Source: Oncomelania hupensis (lineage: Eukaryota; Mollusca; Gastropoda; Littorinimorpha; Pomatiopsidae). Taken from it: a DNA stretch of 64,000 nt. The stretch spans positions 74,844,119 through 74,908,118 of the forward strand of contig CM072511.1 of assembly GCA_036898135.1 (NCBI GenBank). The letters are read 5' to 3'. Numbering within the stretch: position 1 is the first letter of the stretch; each line of letters starts with the position of its first letter. Both the position numbers and the translations under genes were made by a program. Positions 55,716 to 64,000 of the stretch are shown in pieces. Under the pieces are notes generated by a model, which was not told the origin of the DNA, made no database searches, and saw only the letters and a program-made list of their open reading frames with translations.

Positions 55716-57005
55716 TGTCACAAACGCACCTTTGCAGTTAGCTAATATAATTATATCTATTTGCATTTATTAACTTTAGAGTGCTGGTCTCATATTGAAC
55801 ACACTGAATGTATTTGTTTGAACGCGCTCTGCCGCAGTGTAGCTGCTTGCTATGTTAAAGTCTCGTGATTCACGTGTTTTGAACCTGGACGGTTTGTGTT
55901 CACAATCTGGGTTGTACATTGAAGAGAGGAGAGTCGGAGTGGTAGCAAGCTATGAGCCAAGAGTTCAACTACGTTGCGGGGTTCCTATCTTTCAGTAACA
56001 TAATAAGCCAGTGTTACTGCAGTTACTGATGTGGATGTTACTGCCGTATCTACGACTGTTGGAATGTGCTCTATATTATAGTCGGTGTTTCACTGGTGTG
56101 TAGGCCTATGTGTGTATTTTTCACCAGTAGAAGTGTTAGTCGACTGTCGTGAATGCACGTCATCGACAAGCCAACCAAGCACTGAAACGTGTTGTTGCGT
56201 GTTGGCATTGTGTGTCGTATGCATGTGGGTCTGTGGCGACCTTCATCATCCCGACTAAAGCAACGTTATAATCTACAATTATGGTTATTGGAGAGGCCTG
56301 TGCTACAGAGTTGTGTTCTCTACGACGTTGCTAGCTTGCACTCCGTACGTCACTCCGGCGACAGCGTCGTCACTGCAGCTCCGACATCTACGGCTGTATC
56401 ATCAGCATCATCATCATCGGCTGCTCCAACAGCTGCCGTCTTGCATCATCTTTGTCTTCTATACTCGTGTCGTCGTCGACGTGCCGCAGCCGTCGAGCCT
56501 GTCTTCGTCATTGTCGTAGTCGCCGTGTCTTCGTCGTCGTCGTTGTCACCGTTGTCGTCTGCGTCCCGTCAGCGATCTGTAATAATGTGTTGTGTTGTCA
56601 ACGGTGCACCTCGTCACTTCTATTAACTGGACTTCACTTCTATGTGCTATCAAATCTCGACGCTTCGTAACTTCGTCGTCGCTTGTGGTCGTTGTCGCCG
56701 CTATTCTCCAAGACTCGATAGTCTAAGTAAAACCTTTTCATAGTTACGAGCGCTCTTAGTTGGTTTGAAGACTTTTTAATATTACTTTTTCAAAACAATA
56801 ATTTATCTGGTATTGTGTTTGGTCATGTTATTATCTCTTGTCAGTACGTGTTTTTGTCAATAGCGAATTTACAAAACTTAATTCTCCGAGATTGATTTAG
56901 CATGTTATGTAGAAACCTATGTTTGTGTGAGTGCGTGTTGTGTGTGTATGTAAATACATCACACTTCCATTCATGCATATAATCAAGCAAACCACATTTG
57001 TGAAA
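55716..57005 (+). mobile_element. 3' LTR of the decayed LTR retrotransposon
   Basis: It begins TGTCACAAACG and ends TTTGTGAAA, which is one change from a perfect inverted end (TTTGTGACA). From 56012 it aligns with the 5' LTR. Just outside it, 57006-57085 contains the 16-bp palindrome TGGACGCCGGCGTCCA and further TTGGACGCC repeats. Confidence 0.7.
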
Positions 57006-57180
57006 CCTATTTGGACGCCGGCGTCCAATTGGGTCTGACATAGAAGCCTAATTGGACGCCCCCTGCCAAACTGGACGCCCCAAATATAAATCGTTGTTTG
57101 TATGTAATATTATCCCTATGCATGTATGTATGGATGGATGTATGTATGGATGGATGGATGTATGTATGAATGTATGTATG

Positions 57181-58667
57181 TGTGACGAGATGACTAGTTT
57201 TACTCTGCTTAATTTACTATTTAGCCTTGTTTAGTCATTGTAACCTTAGAAAGTTAGGGTATTACACAGCAGCCAATTACAGTACAGGAGGTACACACAC
57301 TGCGAGCTTGACGCAGGCAGTTAGTGACATCAGCACTGTGTGCCTTGAATCTGAAAGTTTTAACCAATGGGACTCAGGCAGAGTGGTTAGAGCCGGTTCT
57401 GACTGGGTCAAAACCTAGCATAGCTTCAGTCAGTGCTACGAAAGACACCGAAGTCTACACAGCTAGACCGGAGCAGAGAACTATCTTCACTCATAGACCA
57501 GGAAACAGGACTTTAGAATCTTAGAATTCTATCAAGTAGCCACGAGGCCTGACTTTGTCAAACAGGTAAATGAACATACTTCTGTTTCATCGTGATATAT
57601 TTATAATATTGTTGAAATTATGTTTGTAGAATTTGCTATGCATAGATGTGAATTGTTAATCCGAATTTGCGTGACCACGTGGCGAAACACGACCGGTTGC
57701 GCCGCCATGTTTTATACCTGACGGAACCACTGTTGTTGAACCTATATGTATGTTTGCAGACCAGTGGCTGTACCAGTGAATGTTTATATTATTATTAATT
57801 CTGTATGTGTGTAGTTAGCCACGATTTATATTTATGTGTGTATAAAAACAGAGTTGAGATTCCAGTGGACCACGGACGTAGCAGAATGTTCGTCGCTTAT
57901 GTATAGAGATGTGGAGCTATCACTGAGGGCTACTTTGGCTTTCAGTGAGACGCTCTGCACAAACCGATTATTCAGGGTTGTGCAGAATTTCGTCTCTTAT
58001 ATTACAGACGAGCAGGGGAGCTAAAACGTGCGCCCAACTCCACAGGAAAACCAAGTTGGCTGTTTAGCCCCTACAGCACAAGGCTGAGGGAGCAACCCTG
58101 GAAAATCACCCTGCAAGACCCCACAGCGTGGCAAGGGACCAAACTACACGACGACACATCGTGTACCAGAAGCTACCTCAACGAAGGACTTCACACACAC
58201 CACACTGCAGTTAAGTGACACGGAAGAAATGCACCCAAATTGATAGCAAAAGGACCACAGTAGTCCACTCTTCAGAACTGTAGTAAAACGGACCACAGTA
58301 GTCCAATCTACATGCAATCTAGTAGCCAGTGCCCGATGAAGACATAACAGCTGCCTAGACTATCAGCGATCGAATTATTTGCATTGACTTATGACATTGT
58401 AAGTTAGATTAGCACATCGAAGATCTTGTATAGAGTAGAAGAAATAAATGTGTGATTTTTAACTGTTATCAAGTGGCTGGACTACAAATGATTCATAGCC
58501 GTGTGAAAGCTAGTGTGACAGTGATCTTTTACCATTTTTCTATCTATCTCTGTACCCCAACCTTAACACAGACCGAGCTAAACAAATAGCAGTTCCCATC
58601 GAATAAAGCGTGAGGGTTACAGCATTCCATTGTGCACAGCCCAGTAACCCATAAACCCCACGTGACA
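57181..58667 (+). mobile_element. Probable solo LTR (1.49 kb) in a GTAT microsatellite
   Basis: The ends are TGTGACGAG and CCACGTGACA, with GTATG at 57176-57180 and 58668-58672. Possible poly(A) signals (AATAAA) occur near 58443 and 58604. Because the flank is itself a GTAT repeat, the 5-bp match is weaker evidence than usual. No coding capacity was found. A short tRNA-like A-box/B-box arrangement appears at about 57372-57412 but is not convincing. Confidence 0.55.
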
Positions 58668-58934
58668 GTATGTATGTAATATATGTATGTAATATTATAC
58701 CTATATAATAAACAACTGGGAAATGGCGCTAAAATGCTAATGTTCTGTAATGTAATTGATTCGAACCAATAGAGATGAGGCTATTTGATGATGTTCTACC
58801 AAGCATACATGCAATAATGACTTTTTAAAGCTCTTTAACAGTGCCTTTAGTACACAACTAAACTTGTCTGTAAAATACGCTGCTGCCTTCGACGGTAACG
58901 CGCTAACAGTTGCTACTGACACATTGGTAGATGA

Positions 58935-58935
<1 letters not shown>

Positions 58936-59000
<65 letters not shown>

Positions 59001-59024
59001 ATTATAATAATAATAATAATAATA

Positions 59025-59095
<71 letters not shown>

Positions 59096-59096
59096 A
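58936..59096. repeat. (ATT)n microsatellite with an orientation switch
   Basis: The tract is pure ATT except around 58998-59024, where it turns to AAT-type repeats and back, so it can form a hairpin. The flanks 58673-58935 and 59097-59290 hold nothing else recognised. Confidence 0.85.
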
Positions 59097-59312
59097 GTAA
59101 TCTGCAACATCTTCACTTCAATCATGGAGTCTCTGTGCCAATCTGTGGGATAAAAAAAAAAAGCATGCTGCAATATGATGATGATGAAGATGATCTATTG
59201 TTTAAAGTCCTTCGATGTGTTAGACCTATATAGGACTGATCTTGTATTATTACGGAAAGGTGAAGAAAATAGGGACCTAGCCCAAAACACATATTACTTT
59301 TTGCTAAAAACT

Positions 59313-60418
59313 ATAATAATAATAATAAATTGAATTTATAAAACACATTTTTCATTAGAATAACGACTCAATGCGCTTACACACATCGTTCGTACGCATT
59401 ATTACAACATCCACACTACATTATGTACAGCATCATTCAGAAAGTATTATTACTGTTCATACTATTTACACAGAAAAAGCCTTGCGGAACAAGTGCGTTT
59501 TTAAGCAGATCTTAAAGAAAACAAGATATGTGCAATGTCTTAAACTGGCAGGCAGCGCATTCCAAACATTGGGTGCTTGAAAACTAAAAGACCGCTCGCC
59601 AATTGTTTTAAGCCGACGCATGGGCGTTTTCAAAAGTTTTTCATCTGATAAGCGCAAATAACGAGTTTTAGTGTAGGTAGTGAGTAGCTCAGACAGATAT
59701 GGTGGAAGTGACTGGTCGAAATGACGAAAAGCTAGGACAGCAATTTTATATTCAATGCGGAGCTTGACAGGAAGCCAGTTGAGCTGCATTAAGAGAGGCG
59801 TGACATGATCACGTTTCCGTTTTTTAAGCACAAGCCGAGCAGCACAGTTTTGTACACGCTGCAGTCGGCTAACTTCATCAATGGGAAGACCAGCTAGAAC
59901 TGAATTACAATAATCAAGTCTGGATGTCACAAAAGCGCTGACCAACTGTTTGCATGCATCCTTCGAAAGAAACTGGAGGCAATACGCCGAAGCTCAAGAT
60001 AGGATAAACGACAGATGGTACTGATGTGGTCGTGCATGGACAAAGAACTATCTAGCCTGACACCCAAATAACGAACAATATTACTAAATGGGATGGTGCT
60101 GCCGCCGATGTTTGCAGAATCGCTGCCGATCAGTTTAAGACGGGAAGATGAGCCTAGAGGTCTTGTCAGGGTTAAGCATCAACCTGTTGCTATTCATCCA
60201 AGCCTGGACACTGTCAATACATGTTTCTACTTCAGAAACAACAGCAGGGAAGTCATCAGCCTGACCACTCTTTGACAGTTCTGTATCATCTGCGTATTTG
60301 TGGAACACGCAGTTGCAGGCTATGATTAAATTAGATAGTGGTTGGGAGTACAACAAAAACAAAACAGGACCGAGACAAGAGCCCTGGGGGACACCGCATA
60401 ACAGGGGATTATAACACC
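59313..60418 (-). mobile_element. 5'-truncated LINE, same family as 27289-28347
   Basis: On the minus strand it starts at CGVPQGSCLGPVLFLLYSQP, continues HKYADDTELS and MNSNRLMLNPDKT, and ends at KTHLFRKAFSV with the same 3' UTR and (ATT)n tail (59313-59325). An 11-bp deletion near 60160, relative to the other copy, shifts the frame; another break lies near 59965. It is inactive. Confidence 0.85.
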
Positions 60419-60567
60419 AAGACATATACATATACACAGTGAAACAGTAACACGCATATATATGTATTCAGTTGATATTAAATTACACCACCATTACGTA
60501 ATGTTATCATATAAGACGACGAGGGGGAAAAAAACTTTGAAAAGAAGACTAATATTGGTTCTAGAGC

Positions 60568-60832
60568 AGGGGTACCCACACTTTTTCAGCATGCGATCTG
60601 CTTATAAAATGACCAAGCCAAAATGATCTACCTACCATTACATTACATAATTGTTGCTTTAGGTCCAGCGGACTCTTCCGAGCCAAATCAGGACCGGTCT
60701 ACCTACCATAAAAATACAAAACATATTATATAGATAATAGGCTGACGTCAATTTTTTTTAATGCTTCGCGATCTACTCACAGTACCTTCCCGATCGACCG
60801 GTCGATCACGATCGACGTATTGGGCACCCTTG
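60568..60832. mobile_element. 265-bp hAT MITE with 8-bp target duplication
   Basis: The ends are CAGGGGTACCCA and CAAGGGTGCCCA (inverted). TTCTAGAG flanks it at 60560-60567 and 60833-60840. The interior has the palindromic GATCGACCGGTCGATC. A retroposon is inserted at 60639-60697. Confidence 0.85.
60639..60697 (-). mobile_element. (TAATG)n-tailed retroposon inside the hAT MITE
   Basis: The 12-bp duplication TCTACCTACCAT is at 60627-60638 and 60698-60709. The insert is the block that, on the minus strand, reads CAAATCAGGACC-type sequence through GTCCGCTGGACCTAAAGC and the TAATG tail. Confidence 0.85.
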
Positions 60833-61312
60833 TTCTAGAGCATACACATGCCGGAACCTTCTTACAGTTCTTTGCTAAGGTCGGACAGATGCAAATTAAT
60901 TAGCCTTAGTCTCCTTTGGTATAATTTATCCTAAGTATGTTTTCTTTTATTTATTTATAAATTTTATATTCAATACAGATTGTCATTCTTCTTATACATA
61001 CATACATACATACATACATCTATATATATAAATTGCTTAGCCGGAAGTCCTTCTTCGCCTCTACTATAAAGTTTGTCCGGTATGGACGCTGATCTGGGCA
61101 GGTGCTACGGATCGGCCTGCTGTGTGCTCAAAACCAGCGAAATCGTTATAGCCGACATTTCCTTACCGAACGTTTAACCGTTTCTGAGATAAATAAATAA
61201 ACAAAATGTCCACAAACTGCAATAGCCTCATTCCACGCGCTTCCATTAAAAATCAAATTGAGGTTTCAGCATGTTTTCCCATATAGACCAAAAAATTGAT
61301 GGTCTTTCTATG

Positions 61313-61392
61313 AAGCATTGGTAGCTTACTTAGTAAAACATTCGCCTCAGGGCGACCCAAGTTCAAATCTCATGCGGGCCTTTTTTTTTTTT
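61313..61392 (+). ncRNA. tRNA-like sequence with Pol III-type boxes and T-run
   Basis: TGGTAGCTTACTTAGTAAAAC resembles an A box and D arm, and AAGTTCAAATCTC a B box and T arm. The 3' side GCGGGCC is followed by 12 T residues, a Pol III terminator. The 5' acceptor strand does not pair, so this is probably a tRNA-derived SINE head or a decayed tRNA rather than a functional tRNA gene. Confidence 0.45.
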
Positions 61393-61440
61393 TACACTAC
61401 AATATGGATTTTTTTTTAAAATTTAGGCTTCTTACCTTTA

Positions 61441-61513
<73 letters not shown>

Positions 61514-61535
61514 TATAAACTAATAATAATAAAAA

Positions 61536-61593
<58 letters not shown>

Positions 61594-61849
61594 CAAATTT
61601 TCTTTTAAAACCTTGGTGTTTTTTTATTATTTCTATTTGCATTATTCTATATCCTATATTATTATTATTATTATTATTATTATTATCATTATTATTATTA
61701 TTATTAATATTATTATTATTTATAAACTAATAATAATAATAATAATTATTATTATTATAACAATTATAATATCTTATATCAAATTTTATTTTAAAACCTT
61801 GGTGTTTTTTTAATTTCTATTTGTATTATTCTATATTCTATATTCAATA

Positions 61850-61910
<61 letters not shown>
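61441..61910. repeat. Two tandem about 200-bp units, each ending in (ATT)n
   Basis: The block ATATCAAATTTT followed by AAAACCTTGGTGTTTTTTT and TATTTGCATTATTCTATAT occurs at about 61590-61645 and again at about 61775-61850. Each copy is preceded and followed by ATT runs and by TTTATAAACTAATAATAA. It ends where the LINE ORF region begins. Confidence 0.75.
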
Positions 61911-61917
61911 TACCAAG

Positions 61918-64000
61918 GATCGGGATGGGGTGATACGTGTAGGTAAAAGGGGGCTACGGGTAGGTTTAAAGGGGCATGGGTAGGCATAACAGGTGTATCT
62001 TTGCCGACGTACTCGTGCACTCCACCGTATACGGCACACAGTGCTACCGTGTGTGACTGTCCCTCCCCGCTATGCCGTCACCTGTATGATGTTGGCATCC
62101 ATTGTCGCCGCCTTGCCTGCCTCCCCCGACCTCCCAAGAAGGCGCACCGAGGCTGGCGGCGTCGCCCTCGTCTCAGACACTCCGCGCTGCTGCTGCGGGC
62201 TCCCGCCCCCAAGGCTGTCTCCCCCACAACCCCACCACCCCCGTCGTCGTTGCTCCGTGTTGCGCTGTTCAACGCCCACTCTGTGGGCCCCAAAGAGAGG
62301 CGACTGGAGATTGTAGAGTTCGTTCGCGACAATGACGTTGATCTGCTCTTCCTGACGGAGACGTGGCTACGGGAGCAGGGTGATGAGGCCAAGTGTGTCG
62401 ACCTTACTCCTCCTGGATATGTCTTCCGCTCCTTCCCCCGCACGACACGCGGAGGTGGGGGTGTGGCCGTGCTGTATCGCGCCGCGCTGACCACCCACAT
62501 CGCCTTTACTGCTCACCTGCCATTTCCGCACCCGTCTTTCGAAGCGGTGCGTGTCACTCTGGTGCTGCAAGCGCCACGCCAACAATCTGTGCACTTCCTC
62601 TGTGTTTACCGTCCACCCCCTAGCTCCAAGAACAAGCTAACTCAAGAGATGTTCATCACAGACTTTCACCTACTCCTGGATTATTGCAACGGACTTTCCG
62701 GTGCCCCAGTAATTCTGGGTGATGTGAATGTTCATTACAATAAACCCACTAAACCGCTGACGGCCAGGATCCTTGACATCATGGACGCCTTCCGCTTTTC
62801 TCAAGCCGTTCAGACACCCACGCATGCGCTGGGCAATATACTGGACTGGATTATCTACAGGCCCGAGGACGCCATTGTGCAGGATGCATCAGTGACACAG
62901 ACTCTGACGTCTGATCACTACTGTGTGGTGTGTGACTTAGCCGCCCAGCCCCCCAAACCGCCCGCTATGTACCAGTCACTGCGAAACTTGCGCGCGATTG
63001 ACAGGGGCACTTTCCGCGAGGATCTTCAGAGCGCACTCGTCTCGCCCCTGGCGGCTGAGCCGTTAGACGCTGCTCTCCGCTCGATCCTTGATAAGCACGC
63101 CCCTGTCTCAAACCGCTGCATCCGTAGAGAGAAGACAGCTCCCTGGTACACTGCCGTAAGATCCGAGCTTCGGGACGCCAAGCGCCAAAGACGGCGCGCT
63201 GAAAGAAACTGGCTTAAGATAGGGCTCACTATCCATAAGCAGATTTTCAATGCTGCCAAGCGTCTGGTTGTCAAGATTGTGCATGATGCAAAGAGCGCAT
63301 ATACCACCGCAAAGATCGCCAGCTGTGAGAGCAGTAGGGAACTGTTTTCCGTGTATGGTCGCTTAAGTGGCCGAGTCAAGACCTCTCCCCTTCCCAATGT
63401 GTACCCCTCCTCTCAGCTGCCAGAAATATTTGGTGCTTACTTTGTGGATAAAGTTGCTGCAATTCGAGCGGAGCTGGATCAGCTGTCTCCGTTGGCGGCG
63501 CTAAGTGACTCCTCAGTCAGTGAGTGCCCCTTTTCTCTTCCGTTTTTTCAGCCAGTGACGGAGGAAATGGTTGAATCCATTGTTTTAAAGTCTAAACCTA
63601 CCACTTGCTCTCTTGACCCCATCCCCACCCCTTTGCTAATTGAATGTCTTGATCTTGTCCTTCCCTCCCTCACCCAAATTATTAATGACAGTTTAGTGCA
63701 TGGCCTTGTACCCTCATCCTTCAAGTCGGCTGTAGTAAAGCCCCTTTTAAAAAAGGACTCCCTTGACCAGAATGTGCTAAAGAACTACAGGCCCGTCTCC
63801 AACCTCCCATTTTTATCAAAGATTCTTGAGAAAATTGTCCTCCAACAGTTGTTTTCCTACCTTCAGAACCACGACCTCCTCCCCCACACTCAGTCAGCCT
63901 ACCGCCCGCACCACAGCACTGAAACTGCACTTATTAAGGTTGTCAATGACATTCTGCTTGCTCTGGATTCTGGCGATGTGTCTTTCCTCTCTCTCCTCGA
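61918..64000 (+). mobile_element. GC-rich LINE, 5' part, continues beyond the window
   Basis: The sequence changes abruptly from an (ATT)n tract to GC-rich coding DNA at about 61918. It holds an endonuclease and the first part of an RT. It could belong to the lineage whose 3' halves are at 27289 and 59313, because the RT end here is compatible with the start of those copies, but there is no overlap to prove it. Confidence 0.85.
61947..64000 (+). CDS. LINE endonuclease-reverse transcriptase (partial, open to the window edge)
   Basis: The frame is open from a stop at 61944-61946 to position 64000, about 684 codons; no clear in-frame ATG precedes the endonuclease, which starts near 62253. Endonuclease motifs are LRVALFNAHSVGPKERR, LFLTETWL (catalytic Glu), VYRPPPSSKN, ILGDVNVHYNK and SDHYCVVCDL. 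RT motifs are CSLDPIPTPLLIEC, NYRPVSNLPFLSKILEKIV, QSAYRPHHSTETALIKVV and, at the edge, VSFLSLL before motif A. The codons are GC-rich, unlike the surroundings, which fits a recent insertion. It is likely an intact or nearly intact element. Confidence 0.9.

Larger units (their letters stand above)
50413..57005 (+). mobile_element. Decayed LTR retrotransposon with two nested insertions
   Basis: The order is partial 5' LTR (50413-51355), primer site, leader (51376-51475), RTE-like LINE (51476-53346), 974-bp TIR derivative (53362-54335), leader remainder, gag remnant (54371 to about 55275), polypurine tract (about 55699-55711) and 3' LTR (55716-57005). Protease, RT and integrase are absent. Removing the two inserts and their duplications rejoins the leader as TTGCCTAAATTGTTAATATA. 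The gag resembles that of Gmr1-like gypsy elements. Confidence 0.75.

Noticed and set aside
57372..57412. tRNA-like GGCAGAGTGGTTAGAGCC followed by GGGTCAAAACC
   Set aside because: The A-box to B-box distance is too short and no acceptor or anticodon stem forms, so it was not called as a tRNA.
28327..59096. CRISPR-like array from the regular triplet repeats
   Set aside because: There are no spacers between repeats; these are simple microsatellites in eukaryotic DNA.
58913..59173. Minus-strand frame made almost entirely of Ile
   Set aside because: It is the (ATT)n tract read as codons.
62078..62500. Minus-strand frames opposite the LINE ORF at 62 kb
   Set aside because: These are GC-rich antisense frames; the plus strand carries clear endonuclease motifs.

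Overview
This is metazoan nuclear DNA with no sign of bacterial or organellar gene organisation. It has introns with GT/AG borders, long (ATT)n microsatellites, several LINE clades, Tc1, hAT-like, Ty3/gypsy and MITE copies, and only a few host-like exons. The mix (RTE and CR1-like LINEs, DD34E Tc1, Ty3/gypsy with integrase before reverse transcriptase, DUF4806 genes) fits a marine invertebrate, perhaps a mollusc; the species is inference only.

Layout. (1) 1-13.66 kb: a minus-strand CR1-like LINE with a PHD-finger ORF1, split by a 10.3-kb terminal-inverted-repeat (TIR) DNA transposon (1332-11631, 7-bp target duplication). That transposon carries a spliced gene of unknown function, a retroposon, and a decayed minus-strand LINE that is itself split by a solo LTR (6168-7759). 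(2) 13.66-48.15 kb: a large inverted duplication. The left arm (13659-32146) holds a seven-exon DUF4806-type gene on the plus strand. The right arm (39075-48148) holds the same gene on the minus strand, but it has lost exons 3-6 in a deletion of about 10.2 kb and has an 8-bp frameshift in exon 1. Both arms share a Tc1 copy with the same frameshift. Later insertions are arm-specific: a LINE in the left arm, and a hAT-like element and a MITE in the right. The spacer (32147-39074) carries a truncated gypsy element whose integrase precedes RT. (3) 48.4-49.9 kb: an intronless, decayed transposase-like ORF on the minus strand, interrupted by a 287-bp MITE. It lies upstream of, and in the same orientation as, the right-arm DUF4806 copy. 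(4) 50.4-57.0 kb: a decayed LTR retrotransposon (partial 5' LTR, primer site, gag remnant, polypurine tract, 3' LTR) into which an RTE-like LINE and a 974-bp deletion derivative of the 10.3-kb transposon have inserted. (5) 57.2-64 kb: a solo LTR, microsatellites, a truncated LINE, a hAT MITE, a tRNA-like sequence, and the 5' part of a GC-rich LINE whose ORF stays open to the window edge.

The region is best read as stacked mobile elements around a duplicated DUF4806 gene. Exact target duplications and arm-versus-arm comparison allow many insertions to be ordered in time. The least familiar items are the 10.3-kb TIR element with its internal gene, the adjacent transposase-like/DUF4806 pair, and a short retroposon with a (TAATG)n tail seen at several sites with its target duplications. 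Identifications come from reading motifs; no database search was run.
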